Assembly: GCA_964497185.1 (NCBI GenBank)
Contig: CAZCBX010000004.1
Location: 62,001-126,000 of the forward strand
Source of the DNA: CAZCBX01 sp964497185
GTDB taxonomy: Bacteria; Bdellovibrionota_G; JALEGL01; JAGRMV01
DNA length: 64,000 nucleotides
Direction of reading: 5' to 3'
The notes under the pieces are model-generated. The model saw only the letters and a list, made by a program, of their open reading frames with translations. It was not told the DNA's origin and ran no database searches. Numbering within the stretch: position 1 is the stretch's first letter; every line of letters starts with the position of its first letter. Below are positions 15,900-25,428 of the stretch, piece by piece. The position numbers and the translations under genes are program-made.

Positions 15900-17582
15900 T
15901 TATTTGGTTTTTTCCTCTTTGCAGCGGCTGGGTAGGTCATAGAGGTAGTATCCCACTTCATCGGCCCAATATTCGTTGCCACGAACTTCCCACCACATCA
16001 TGGTTTCTTTCAAGCTTTCGGTAAATTCTGGTTTTACCAGCTCTTCGTTTTTAAAGATGGGCGGGGCCAAATTAAGCGTGCGTTTTTGAATCACTTGACG
16101 TTCAGCCGAGACAATTTCGTAGCGAAGCAGGTCTTTGAGGGCCAAATACTCTTCAATGATTTGGCGGGTGTCCAGCAAAGTTTTACCGGCCAAGTAGCTT
16201 GCTTTGTCCGACAATGATTTTTCACGCAGACGAATTAAACGAGAAATGGCAATGGCACGTTTGTTTGCCAGACGTTCCAAGCGGTCCTGCTCTTCTTTTA
16301 GGCTCATGATGTAGCTGTGTACGTTAAGAAAGTCTTTTTCTGAAGCCGACAGCAAAAACAATTCTCGGTAGGTGTACACCCTTTCGCCAGCTTCATTGAG
16401 CGACGTGGTTTTAAGCAGCGGGTAGTAATCACGCGGGGAGCGGGCGCGTCGGGCCATTTCGTCAATTTGACTGGCCAATGAAATAAAGTCTTCCTCTACA
16501 GATGAAAGAGTTTCAATGGCGCGGTCGTAGTGACACATCTCAATAAAAATAGCGCCTTTGAGCAAGTAAGACTTGGTGAAGTAAATTTGTTGAATAAAAG
16601 GCGAGTGCAAAGAGTGCAAGATCGACAGCGATTCGTTGAATTTGTGAAGTTTAAACAACCCCCAACTGGCTTCATACAAGGCTTCAGGATAAAACTCACT
16701 GTTGCGGTCGATTTTTTTATAATAAAGCAAGGACAACGGGAAGTTGCGTTTTTCATAAAAGATACGACCCAGCGCTAGGTTGGACAGCGCCTTGATGCGT
16801 GTTTCATCGTAATAATCCACAGGTGCAGCGTGGTTGGAAGCGCGTTGAAAAATTTGAATGGCTTGTTCAAATTTACCCAGGTCGGTGTAGATGGCTCCTT
16901 GGAGGTACTGCGCGCCCAGGTACAAGCGGTTTCGATGCGAGATGGCGCCAAGAAGTTTCAGCGCTTGGGCATATTTCTTATTGAGGTAAAGGCTTTTGGC
17001 GATGAAGTAACGGAATTCTTCGCGGAGTTCAACCGGCACTTTGTTGGCTTGAATGCGAGAAGCCAAATACAAAATCAGTTCATCATCCCGGACTTCTTGC
17101 GCGATTTTAATGGCTTTGGCCAAAGAATCATGGGTGTAGGGCAGCAGGGGTTGGTTTTCGATGATATCCACAAAATACAGCAGTGAGCCGTATTTTACGC
17201 CCATGCCATACAGCGAGAGCGCGGTAAAATATTGCAGGTACTCGGTTTCGGGAAACGATGCGTATTTTTTGTTGTTCATCAATTCATCAAACACTTTAAA
17301 AGCGTCTTCGTACCGATTTTCAGCCAGGTGAACGCGGCCTCGTTCCAGTGTTTCAATGAATTGAACGTAAATGGGGTTGTTGCCCAAAAACCTTTTGCGC
17401 TTTTCAATCATTTTTTGCAGCTGGTCACTGATCTTTGGATCCAACAGCATGGACGACGCATCGGTGGACTTTTGCGTGGTCGTTACCGTGGAGGGGGAGG
17501 CCTTACCACAGGAAACAGTGGAGAAAATCAAAGCTGAGCTGAGAATGGCTGCAGTGGTGATTCGGGGGCAGATTCGTTTCAT
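15900..17582 (-). CDS. TPR lipoprotein of the Glt-like operon
   Basis: 560 residues with a lipobox FSTVSC (lipidated C25). TPR-like pairs run from about residue 80 to 330 (YFIAKSLYLNKKYAQALKLL, YLQGAIYTDLGKFEQAIQIFQRA, ALSNLALGRIFYEKRNFPLSLLYYKKI, ALYEASWGLFKLHKFNESLSIL). The C-terminal third is charged and helical, probably coiled coil, around DRLERLANKRAIAISRLIRLREK. It begins directly after the stop of the upstream barrel gene. It likely lines the outer membrane facing the periplasm. The function is inferred only from the operon. Confidence 0.72.
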   Translation of the reverse strand: MKRICPRITTAAILSSALIFSTVSCGKASPSTVTTTQKSTDASSMLLDPKISDQLQKMIEKRKRFLGNNPIYVQFIETLERGRVHLAENRYEDAFKVFDELMNNKKYASFPETEYLQYFTALSLYGMGVKYGSLLYFVDIIENQPLLPYTHDSLAKAIKIAQEVRDDELILYLASRIQANKVPVELREEFRYFIAKSLYLNKKYAQALKLLGAISHRNRLYLGAQYLQGAIYTDLGKFEQAIQIFQRASNHAAPVDYYDETRIKALSNLALGRIFYEKRNFPLSLLYYKKIDRNSEFYPEALYEASWGLFKLHKFNESLSILHSLHSPFIQQIYFTKSYLLKGAIFIEMCHYDRAIETLSSVEEDFISLASQIDEMARRARSPRDYYPLLKTTSLNEAGERVYTYRELFLLSASEKDFLNVHSYIMSLKEEQDRLERLANKRAIAISRLIRLREKSLSDKASYLAGKTLLDTRQIIEEYLALKDLLRYEIVSAERQVIQKRTLNLAPPIFKNEELVKPEFTESLKETMMWWEVRGNEYWADEVGYYLYDLPSRCKEEKTK

Positions 17583-18389
17583 TTATCGGGCTCTCTCACG
17601 GTTGATTTTGGTTGGCGCAAAGAACGATAAACCCACCGAAAGAATGCGGTCGTTGACGATGTTGCTAAATGGCGCTTCTTCTTTGATGGTGAGGTTTCGG
17701 AGGTCGGCGCGGAAAGCCATGAATTCGTTGATGTAGATTTTACCGCCAATGCCGCCGTTAAAGCCGATGTAGGCCTCGTCCCGTTCGGTCATGTAATAGC
17801 CTACGCCTGCGGTGATAAATAGATCGAAGTGGTAAATGCGTTTGGAGAAAAGGCTGAACTTTCCGTAGATGGGCGACCAAATAAAATTGGCGTTAAAAGC
17901 ATGTTTGATGGGATCGGGCGCAGGGTCTAGGGTAATGCCGCACGCGCCGTCTACATTGGAGAGGTCATTGCCGTTTTCGTCGAAAAACTCGCCAGGCGCA
18001 CACTGGACACCTTCCAGCTGACTGACCAAGGCTTTGTCTTGACTGATGGCATAACCATAGCCAAGCTCAAGTCCAATCATTTCGCGAAAGTGGTAGGTGT
18101 AGCGAAACTGACCCAGCTGATAGCGGGTAAAAGGGTTGTCCAAAATTACGCCCGCACCCAAGGTGAACTCGTGCCGCTTGCCCTTGATAAACACGCGGTT
18201 TTGCACCACATCGATGCCAGAGATGCGCAGGTTGCCGATGTCCTCATCGGTTTCTTTTTTATTTTGCTGGGTTTGTTTGGGAGCAGAAGAGGCTTGCGAA
18301 TCGCTCGTGGACTGCGCGACGGCATCGGCATGGATAAAACCAACCGTCAGGATAAAAAGGGGTAGTAAAAAAAGGCTTAATCGTTTCAT
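17583..18389 (-). CDS. Outer-membrane beta-barrel protein, first gene of the Glt-like operon
   Basis: The ATG at 18389 follows GGAGCGAGC and opens a signal peptide (MKRLSLFLLPLFILTVGFIHA). An in-frame start at 18428 would place 13 odd residues before it and is rejected. The 268-residue product has a Gln/Ser-rich stretch, then barrel strands (HEFTLGAGVILDNPF, QFRYTYHFREMIGLELGYGY, FNANFIWSPIYGKF, FITAGVGYYMTER, FMAFRADLRNL, RILSVGLSFFAP). The ITAGVGYY/GGIGGKIYINEF block is typical of the myxobacterial OMP family linked to gliding. It leads a seven-gene minus-strand operon. Confidence 0.75.
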   Translation of the reverse strand: MKRLSLFLLPLFILTVGFIHADAVAQSTSDSQASSAPKQTQQNKKETDEDIGNLRISGIDVVQNRVFIKGKRHEFTLGAGVILDNPFTRYQLGQFRYTYHFREMIGLELGYGYAISQDKALVSQLEGVQCAPGEFFDENGNDLSNVDGACGITLDPAPDPIKHAFNANFIWSPIYGKFSLFSKRIYHFDLFITAGVGYYMTERDEAYIGFNGGIGGKIYINEFMAFRADLRNLTIKEEAPFSNIVNDRILSVGLSFFAPTKINRERAR

Positions 18390-18494
18390 GCTCGCTCCGC
18401 AGTCGGTGGGGTCCGTATGTCTTGGCATACATTTGTCTTTTCATTTGAGCTCTTTGTCAGTACATTCCGAGCTCACAAGGAATGATCGTCTCCC

Positions 18495-19571
18495 ATGAAG
18501 GAAAGTCAACTTATCCATTGTAAACAACTTTTGCCTTTTTCGAAAGAATTCTTGCAAAATCCTCAAGATAAGATTTTGCACCCTATGTATCGAAAAATGC
18601 GCAATTTTTTGGATGCAAGCGCCGTATTTCAACATGCCAAGCATTGTGTAATTGCTTTGTCGGGTGGGTTGGATTCGGTGGTGTTGACCCACATGCTTGC
18701 TTGCTACCGTGTACGTGGTCATTCCACCCTTTCGTTTTCGACTGCGCACGTGCATCATGGCGTCCGAGGGGCGCAAGCCGACCGAGACGCTTCGTTTGCC
18801 AAGGAGATTGCACGCCTGCACGGCATGCCGTGTACAGTGTTGCATGCGCCCTCTCAACAAGACCATCAACGCGTATCGGCAGAAGCACACCTGCGCAGTC
18901 AGCGACTTCAAGCGCTGGAGGCGCACGCGCAAGGCTTTGGAGCCCAGACCTGTATTGCCACCGCCCATCATCAAGACGATCAGGTGGAGACCATGGTTCA
19001 TCGCTTTTTTCAGGGCAGCGATTTGATGGGCTTGCAAGGGATTCAGGCTGAAGTAGCGCCCTTATGGCTTCGACCTTTGCTGGATCTGTCAAAAGAGCAG
19101 TTGCGACAGTTGGCGGAACATCGACAGCTTCCCTACATGCATGATGACACCAACAATCAAACTCACATCATGCGCAATAAAATTCGCCACCATTTGCTTC
19201 CTTGGTTGGAAACACAGGTCAATCCATCCGTGCGGACCCACATTTTGGGGTTGCAACAATCCATTCAAGAACACACCCGAATGGTTCGCTTCGAAGCCAC
19301 ACAGCGCTTAGAGCAAGCAAATATCCAAGGCAGTTCATACCAGGTGCACGTATTCAAAGAAGCAGCTCCCCCAGTACAAAAACAAATGATTCAAATGGCT
19401 TATCAAGCCATTGCTGGAAAAAACCATGCGCTGTCGCGCGAACAGCTTCGCGTGATAACATCTTGGCTTTATTCCGGACAAGCCATGAAAAAATATGCCT
19501 TGGCCGGTGGCGTGGGGGTTGAAATGCAAGACGATGTGCTTATATTCACCAAACAGGAAGAAAACTTGTGA
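18495..19571 (+). CDS. tilS: tRNA(Ile)-lysidine synthase
   Basis: 358 residues. The N-type ATP pyrophosphatase motif SGGLDS lies near residues 55-60, followed by LTHML and HVHHGVRG. ATAHHQDDQVETMVHRFFQGSD is the second TilS signature, and the DDTNNQTHIMRNKIRHHLLP segment matches the substrate-binding region. The enzyme turns C34 of tRNA-Ile(CAT) into lysidine so that it reads AUA. The C-terminal domain is short. The ATG at 18495 has a distant AAGGA. In-frame ATGs at 18585 and 18597 would remove about 30 residues that are not usual in the family, so the true start may be later. Confidence 0.9.
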   Translation: MKESQLIHCKQLLPFSKEFLQNPQDKILHPMYRKMRNFLDASAVFQHAKHCVIALSGGLDSVVLTHMLACYRVRGHSTLSFSTAHVHHGVRGAQADRDASFAKEIARLHGMPCTVLHAPSQQDHQRVSAEAHLRSQRLQALEAHAQGFGAQTCIATAHHQDDQVETMVHRFFQGSDLMGLQGIQAEVAPLWLRPLLDLSKEQLRQLAEHRQLPYMHDDTNNQTHIMRNKIRHHLLPWLETQVNPSVRTHILGLQQSIQEHTRMVRFEATQRLEQANIQGSSYQVHVFKEAAPPVQKQMIQMAYQAIAGKNHALSREQLRVITSWLYSGQAMKKYALAGGVGVEMQDDVLIFTKQEENL

Positions 19572-19632
19572 AACCTTGGAGGGGTGTGTACAACATCCAT
19601 TCTTCATTTTATAGAACTGTGGGAGGTTCGAG

Positions 19633-21486
19633 TTGAAAAATCGTTCGTTTTTAATGTGGGGCATGATTGTGCTGATGGCACTGATGATTTCCCAAGGCAT
19701 CCTGAAATACTCCATGCCAGGCCCTGAAAAACTATCTTACAGTGAATTCAAAGAAAAAGTTCGCAGCGGTGCCATTGCATCGGTGGAAGTGCATCAAAAT
19801 GAAATTCGTGGCAATTATGTAGCCGGGCAGGCGGTGTCCGAGGATGGTCAGGCCGAATCGGCCCCAGAGAAATTTCAAACCCAGTGGTTGGGGCAGGGCG
19901 ATGAGCTGTCCATTTTCTTGGAAGAGCAAAAAGAAGCCAAAGCCATTCAAGAGTACAGTTTTGTATCTGAACAGAACGACAACTTTCTTCGCAATTTTGT
20001 TCTCTATTATATACCGGTGGGCATCTCCATTTTTATTCTCATTTTGATTTTTCGACAAATGCAAATGGGTGGCGGCGGCAAGGCCATGAGCTTTGGCAAA
20101 TCACGCGCCCGCATGATGGACGAGAGCAAAAAGAAGGTCACTTTTAAAGACGTAGCCGGCGTGGATGAAGCCAAAGAAGAGCTTGAAGAAATTATTGAGT
20201 TTTTAAAAGAGCCCAAAAAATTTACCGACATGGGGGTTCGCATCCCCAAGGGCGTTTTACTGGTGGGACCTCCCGGAACAGGTAAAACACTTTTGGCCAA
20301 AGCTGTGGCGGGAGAAGCTGGCGTGCCTTTTTACTCCATTTCAGGGTCTGATTTTGTTGAAATGTTTGTGGGGGTGGGTGCTTCGCGCGTGCGCGACCTT
20401 TTTGAGCAAGGCCGAAAGAATTCACCGTGCATTATTTTTATCGATGAAATCGACGCTGTCGGGCGCCATCGTGGCGCAGGCATGGGCGGTGGACACGATG
20501 AACGTGAGCAAACCCTTAACCAGCTTTTGGTTGAAATGGACGGCTTTGAGGCCAAAGAGGGCGTCATTTTAATTGCCGCGACCAACCGTGTTGATGTTTT
20601 GGACCCTGCATTGCTTCGTCCAGGACGATTTGACCGTCACGTGATGGTTCCACACCCTGCTGTCAAAGGCCGTGAAGAAATTCTGCAAGTGCATTCCAAC
20701 AAAATTCCGATGGATGAAAGTGTAGACTTGTCTGTCATTGCACGCGGCACGGTGGGTTTTTCAGGTGCCGATTTGGAAAATTTGGTCAATGAGGCGGGTC
20801 TATTGGCCGCGCGTCAAGGCGCGAAAAAAGTAACCATGCACCATTTTGAAGACGCCAAAGACAAACTGATGCTGGGCAAAGAGCGAAAAAGCGTCAAAAT
20901 GAGCGATGAAGAAAAAGAAATGACTGCCTACCACGAAGCCGGCCACGCGCTGGTGGCAAAACTAACACCCGGCGCAGATCCGGTGCATAAAGTAACCATT
21001 GTGCCACGTGGAATGGCGCTCGGCGTAACTTTCCAGCTGCCTGAAAAAGACAAATACAGCATGAAAAAAGATGAAATTGAATCGATTATTTCCGTGCTGA
21101 TGGGGGGGCGGATTGCCGAAGAGGTTGTCTATGGCCGGATTTCCAACGGCGCCGCCAATGACATTGAAAAAGCTTCCGACTTGGCCCGAAAAATGGTGTG
21201 CGAGTGGGGTATGAGTGAGGTGATTGGACCTCTGTCCTATAAGCAGAAAGAAAATCAAATTTTTGTGGCGCGCGACATGGCCGATAAAAATCATTTTAGC
21301 GAAAAAACCGCAGAGAAAATTGATGCAGAAATTCGACAGGTGGTCATGAGTGCTTACGACCGAGCCAAAGACATCATCGTCAAGCATCGGGACACCCTGG
21401 ATCGCATTGCCAAACTCTTGCTTGAAAAAGAGATTATTGACTCCAAAGATTTAAACGATCTGATGGATCAAGCCAACCCAGCCTAA
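19633..21486 (+). CDS. ftsH: ATP-dependent zinc metalloprotease FtsH
   Basis: 617 residues starting at a TTG codon that sits behind a strong GGGAGG site; no ATG fits the family's N-terminus. Membrane segments lie near 7-24 and 122-141 with a small periplasmic domain between. The AAA module has Walker A GPPGTGKT (212-219), Walker B CIIFIDEID and the SRH ATNRVDVLDPALLRPGRFDR. The zinc site HEAGH is at 434-438. FtsH degrades membrane proteins and LpxC-type regulators. tilS next to ftsH is a common bacterial order. The gap to cdaA is 63 bases. Confidence 0.97.
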   Translation: MKNRSFLMWGMIVLMALMISQGILKYSMPGPEKLSYSEFKEKVRSGAIASVEVHQNEIRGNYVAGQAVSEDGQAESAPEKFQTQWLGQGDELSIFLEEQKEAKAIQEYSFVSEQNDNFLRNFVLYYIPVGISIFILILIFRQMQMGGGGKAMSFGKSRARMMDESKKKVTFKDVAGVDEAKEELEEIIEFLKEPKKFTDMGVRIPKGVLLVGPPGTGKTLLAKAVAGEAGVPFYSISGSDFVEMFVGVGASRVRDLFEQGRKNSPCIIFIDEIDAVGRHRGAGMGGGHDEREQTLNQLLVEMDGFEAKEGVILIAATNRVDVLDPALLRPGRFDRHVMVPHPAVKGREEILQVHSNKIPMDESVDLSVIARGTVGFSGADLENLVNEAGLLAARQGAKKVTMHHFEDAKDKLMLGKERKSVKMSDEEKEMTAYHEAGHALVAKLTPGADPVHKVTIVPRGMALGVTFQLPEKDKYSMKKDEIESIISVLMGGRIAEEVVYGRISNGAANDIEKASDLARKMVCEWGMSEVIGPLSYKQKENQIFVARDMADKNHFSEKTAEKIDAEIRQVVMSAYDRAKDIIVKHRDTLDRIAKLLLEKEIIDSKDLNDLMDQANPA

Positions 21487-21549
21487 GAACCGATCAAAAA
21501 AGCATATTTCTTTTGATTAAGCGGGTTTAATTCATTAACCTTGCCTTAG

Positions 21550-22395
21550 ATGATGTCTTGGTTTCAACAGTTTGAAGGTTTCCGCATAATCCGCGATGTG
21601 CTGGACGTGGTGTTTGTCGCCATGATCATCTACTATTTACTCAAGCTCATTCGAGGCACGCGCGCAGTTTATATGTTGATCGGACTGGCCGTGGGCGTGT
21701 TGGTGTATTGGGTGTCTTCATTCGGTGAGCTTTATACGCTGAACTGGCTTTTGTATCACTTTTTGGGCAGTTTGCTTTTGATCGTGGTGGTTTTGTTTCA
21801 AAACGAAATTCGACGAGCACTGACCCGAATCGGACGCACGCCGTTGTTTTCTTTTTTGGACACCGTACAAGACAGCATTGTGATCGATGAACTCATTCGA
21901 ACCTGTGTATCGTTGGCCAATAAAAAAATTGGCGCATTGCTGGTGATTGAAAAGCAGGCCGTCATTGACGACTACGTTGAAGCCGGCACGTTGATTGATG
22001 CACAAGTAAGCAAAGAAATCCTCACCAGTATTTTTCTTCCTTCTTCCCCCATTCATGACGGGGCCGTGCTGATTCAAAAAAGCAAAATTTCATATGCGAG
22101 CTGTTTTTTGCCGTTGAGCATGAATTCCTCGCTGGATCCTGAGTTGGGCACACGCCACCGCGCGGCGATTGGATTAACGGAAGAAACCGATGCGATTGTT
22201 TTGGTGATCTCCGAAGAAAAAGGATGGATTTCTGTGGCCATAGAGGGCAAGCTGATTCGAGGCATTGACGCCACGGCGCTGCGTAAAATTTTGGCCAAGC
22301 AATTTGAAACCAAAGTGTCTACCTGGTTTAACAAAAAAGAAAATGACAAAGACTCCAACAAAGTTGAAGCATCAATCGGCGAGGTTGAAATATAA
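21550..22395 (+). CDS. cdaA: Diadenylate cyclase CdaA
   Basis: 281 residues. Three N-terminal membrane helices lie near 20-35, 38-55 and 65-83. The DisA_N catalytic domain follows, with DGA (170-172, in SPIHDGAVLI) and RHR (202-204, in GTRHRAAIGL), the two motifs needed to make c-di-AMP from two ATP. All key residues are present, so it should be active. Its stop overlaps the start of the YbbR-domain gene by one base. The cdaA-cdaR-glmM order is the same as in Gram-positive bacteria, where CdaR and GlmM modulate the cyclase. Confidence 0.95.
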   Translation: MMSWFQQFEGFRIIRDVLDVVFVAMIIYYLLKLIRGTRAVYMLIGLAVGVLVYWVSSFGELYTLNWLLYHFLGSLLLIVVVLFQNEIRRALTRIGRTPLFSFLDTVQDSIVIDELIRTCVSLANKKIGALLVIEKQAVIDDYVEAGTLIDAQVSKEILTSIFLPSSPIHDGAVLIQKSKISYASCFLPLSMNSSLDPELGTRHRAAIGLTEETDAIVLVISEEKGWISVAIEGKLIRGIDATALRKILAKQFETKVSTWFNKKENDKDSNKVEASIGEVEI

Positions 22396-23351
22396 TGCGC
22401 TCATTTTTTACCCAGTCCCCATGGATGAAACTCATTGCGCTCACGTTGTCGGTGGGCCTGTGGTTTTTTGTGCGCGGCGAAAGACAAAACGAAAAAACTG
22501 TGGATGTGCCCATCAACTATGTCAATCTTCCCGAAGCACTGGTGTATTCTGGAACTTTGCAACAAAACATTCGACTGCGGTTGCGTGGGCCACAAACGCG
22601 TCTGGCCAAAATTGATCGAAACTATTTTTCTTCCCATACCATCGATCTCAAAACGGCCAATCAAGGCGACAACTCTTTTTGGCTATACGAAGAAGACTTT
22701 GGCCTACCGTTTGGCGTTTATATCACGCAAATTTTCCCACAAGTGGTGCGTGTGCAGCTTGAAGAAAAACAAACCCGAAACATTAAGGTCAAGCCCCGTC
22801 TTGTGGATGAATTGCCTCCCGGCATTGAGTTGGGCACCGTGGTGGTAAAGCCGTCAGAGGTTGCCTTTGAAAGTTTTGATAAAGCTTTGAAAAAAATTGA
22901 TGTGTTTTTTACCGAACCCATTTCACTCAGTGGCCGCATGAAAGATTTTGAGGGTGTTTATTTTATTGATAAAGGCACTGCCCAAGGGCGCTTGTTCACC
23001 GATAAAGTGAAAGTGGAAGTGTCCTTGATTGAAAAAACCATCACCGAAACAGTAGGGGCGGTGCCTTTGGCGTTTACGGCAGACTTAAAGGGTGCCATTA
23101 TAGAGCCCGAAACAGTTAAACTGACAGTCCAAGGACCGTTGTCCAAAGTATTGCAATTTGTTAAAAACTTACCCACCTTGGTGGTCAATTCGGCGGCTTT
23201 GCAGCGCGCCCTGGCGGATAAAAAACCAACAGCAATTCCGATTGACGTACCCACCATTCAAGACCTTACGTTAACGGTAGAGCCTGAAACGGCTTTTTTA
23301 AGGTTTCCCAATATGAAGGCACAAGGATCAAAAAAACAGGAGCAGCCATGA
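22395..23351 (+). CDS. YbbR-domain protein CdaR-like, partner of CdaA
   Basis: 318 residues with one N-terminal membrane helix (about 10-27, LIALTLSVGLWFFVRG) and an extracytoplasmic part of repeated YbbR-type beta domains. Repeats begin near VDVPINYVNLPEALVYSG, PRLVDELPPGIELGTVVVKPSEVAFES, and AVPLAFTADLKGAIIEPETVKLTVQGP. YbbR/CdaR proteins bind and regulate the membrane diadenylate cyclase. The gene sits between cdaA (1-base overlap) and glmM (4-base overlap), the usual arrangement. It has two to three repeats, fewer than the four of Bacillus CdaR. Confidence 0.85.
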   Translation: MRSFFTQSPWMKLIALTLSVGLWFFVRGERQNEKTVDVPINYVNLPEALVYSGTLQQNIRLRLRGPQTRLAKIDRNYFSSHTIDLKTANQGDNSFWLYEEDFGLPFGVYITQIFPQVVRVQLEEKQTRNIKVKPRLVDELPPGIELGTVVVKPSEVAFESFDKALKKIDVFFTEPISLSGRMKDFEGVYFIDKGTAQGRLFTDKVKVEVSLIEKTITETVGAVPLAFTADLKGAIIEPETVKLTVQGPLSKVLQFVKNLPTLVVNSAALQRALADKKPTAIPIDVPTIQDLTLTVEPETAFLRFPNMKAQGSKKQEQP

Positions 23352-24712
23352 AACTATTTGGTACCGACGGCATTCGCGGACAAATGAACGTCGAACCCAT
23401 GACACCTGAAGTGATTTTGGCCGTGGGCAAAGCCCTGGGGTGTTTGATTCGTAAAAAAGACGCACAAATCGAAAAACACAATGTGGTGATAGGAAAAGAC
23501 ACGCGTCTTTCAGGATATATGTTTGAGTCAGCATTACAGGCAGGTCTAACCTCAATGGGCATTGATGTAAAAATGATGGGCCCTATGCCGACCCCGGCTG
23601 TGGCTTATATAACGGAAGGCATGCGGGCCGATGCGGGTATCATGATCTCGGCTTCTCACAATCCCTATCAAGACAATGGCATTAAAATTTTTATGCAAAA
23701 CGGCCAAAAACTAAGCAATGAAGAAGAGGCAACCATCCAAGCGTGGGTTGAAAACCCTTCTTCCATGCAGGTTCATCAACCCGCCCCAGAACAAGTGGGT
23801 CGCGCCCAGCGAATGCACGACGCCTCAGGACGATACATCTCTCACATCAAACAACATTTTTTACGAGGCAAACGTCTGACCAACATGCACATCGTGCTTG
23901 ATTGTGCGCATGGCGCGATGTACAACATTGCTCCCACTGTGCTTCGAGAACTGGGCGCAAAATTAACATTGATCGGTGTTTCGCCCAACGGAACCAACAT
24001 CAACGAAGAAGTGGGTGCGCTGTATCCACAACACCTGGCCCAGGAAGTTCGCGTGCAAAAAGCCGATTTGGGCATTGCATTCGATGGCGACGGGGATCGC
24101 GTGGTGGCTGTGGACCGCAATGGCAGAGTTTACGATGGCGATGCCTTTTTAAGTATTTTTCTAGATGCGTCTGAACTTTATCCCGAGTTGTCCAAAGGTG
24201 TGGTCGGAACCGTGATGACCAATTATGGTTTGGAAAAAAAATGCAAAGACCAAAACATTCCATTTTACCGGGCCAACGTCGGTGATCGCCATGTGGTGGA
24301 GTTGATGCGAAAAGAAAAATGCATGTTGGGCGGCGAAGCATCTGGGCATTTGATTCATTTGGGAAAGAGCACCACGGGCGATGGGTTGTTATCCGCCATA
24401 TTGCTGCTCAATGTGCTCGTATCGCAAAACAAACGTTTGGAAGATTTTGAATTTTCTTTTCAAGAGTATCCGCAAGGTTTGATTAGTTTGCCCGTCGTCA
24501 ACAAACCTCCGTTGCAGGGGTTATCCTGGCTGCAAGAAGAACTGCGCACCGCCAAAGAAAAATTGAAAGATCAGGGGCGCACGCTGGTGCGGTATTCGGG
24601 CACAGAAAATAAAATTCGCTTGATGGTGGAAGCTGCAGATCAAAAACAGATGGAAGCTGTGCTACAGAGCTTAACTAAGGTGGTGCAAGAACACTTGGGA
24701 GCCAAAGCATGA
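23348..24712 (+). CDS. glmM: Phosphoglucosamine mutase
   Basis: 454 residues, normal for GlmM. The phosphoserine loop is ISASHNPYQDNGIK with catalytic Ser103. The metal loop is FDGDGDR (245-251), the sugar loop is GGEASGH, and the phosphate loop RYSGTENKIRLMVEA is near the C-terminus. The enzyme converts glucosamine-6-phosphate to glucosamine-1-phosphate for peptidoglycan and LPS. It overlaps cdaR upstream and pdxJ downstream by 4 bases each. In other bacteria GlmM binds and inhibits CdaA, so the linkage may also be regulatory. Confidence 0.97.
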   Translation: MKLFGTDGIRGQMNVEPMTPEVILAVGKALGCLIRKKDAQIEKHNVVIGKDTRLSGYMFESALQAGLTSMGIDVKMMGPMPTPAVAYITEGMRADAGIMISASHNPYQDNGIKIFMQNGQKLSNEEEATIQAWVENPSSMQVHQPAPEQVGRAQRMHDASGRYISHIKQHFLRGKRLTNMHIVLDCAHGAMYNIAPTVLRELGAKLTLIGVSPNGTNINEEVGALYPQHLAQEVRVQKADLGIAFDGDGDRVVAVDRNGRVYDGDAFLSIFLDASELYPELSKGVVGTVMTNYGLEKKCKDQNIPFYRANVGDRHVVELMRKEKCMLGGEASGHLIHLGKSTTGDGLLSAILLLNVLVSQNKRLEDFEFSFQEYPQGLISLPVVNKPPLQGLSWLQEELRTAKEKLKDQGRTLVRYSGTENKIRLMVEAADQKQMEAVLQSLTKVVQEHLGAKA

Positions 24713-25428
24713 AAAAGTTGGGTGTGAACATTGACCATGTGGCCACACTGCGCCAAGCGCGAAAAATTACATACCCGTCGCCGCTGGAAATTGCCCAACG
24801 GGCTCTGAAAGCTGGTGCCGACAATATAACATTTCATTTACGCGAAGATCGCCGTCATATTCAGGACCACGATGTGCAACGACTGTCCACCGAGGTGAAA
24901 GCAGACCTTAACTTTGAAATGGCTGCGACTTCTGAAATGGTCGCTCTTGCCGTGAACGTCAAACCAAGCCTGGTGACCCTCGTGCCTGAAAAACGCGAAG
25001 AATTAACCACCGAAGGGGGCCTAGACGTAGCGGCGCATAAAAACCATATTCAAGAGACATGCAAACCCCTCATGGAACACGGTTTGCCCATTTCTTTTTT
25101 CATTGAACCCGATTTAAAAACCATTGATCTTTGCAAAAAATTGGGCGCCCAAGCCATTGAAATTCACACAGGGCACTATGCAGAACTACCCGCCTCTCAG
25201 CGTGTAGAATATTTACCAGTGATTCGCAAAGCGGCTCAGCACGCTAAAAAACTAGGTCTGGAAGTTCATGCCGGTCACGGACTCAACCTAAGAAACCTTG
25301 TGGGCATCGTCAACATTGAAGCCATTGAGTCTTTTCAGATTGGCCATGCCATCATCTCTTACGCATTGTTTGTTGGCATGGATCAAGCAGTTAAAGATTA
25401 CAAACGAGCCATTCAACCCAGTTACTGA
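24709..25428 (+). CDS. pdxJ: Pyridoxine 5'-phosphate synthase
   Basis: 239 residues. The TIM-barrel signature is complete: LGVNIDHVATLRQAR at the start, HLREDRRHIQD, NFEMAATSEM, LVPEKREELTTEGGLDV, IEIHTGHYAE and EVHAGHGLNLRN. PdxJ joins 1-deoxyxylulose-5-phosphate and 3-amino-2-oxopropyl phosphate in the DXP-dependent route to vitamin B6. It overlaps glmM by 4 bases and abuts tsaE, sharing one base. Several B6-dependent enzymes lie in the same window (gcvPA, gcvPB, YggS). Confidence 0.97.
   Translation: MKKLGVNIDHVATLRQARKITYPSPLEIAQRALKAGADNITFHLREDRRHIQDHDVQRLSTEVKADLNFEMAATSEMVALAVNVKPSLVTLVPEKREELTTEGGLDVAAHKNHIQETCKPLMEHGLPISFFIEPDLKTIDLCKKLGAQAIEIHTGHYAELPASQRVEYLPVIRKAAQHAKKLGLEVHAGHGLNLRNLVGIVNIEAIESFQIGHAIISYALFVGMDQAVKDYKRAIQPSY

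Noticed and set aside
21487..21549. Riboswitch before cdaA
   Set aside because: Only a weak A/T hairpin is present, with no known ligand-binding core.
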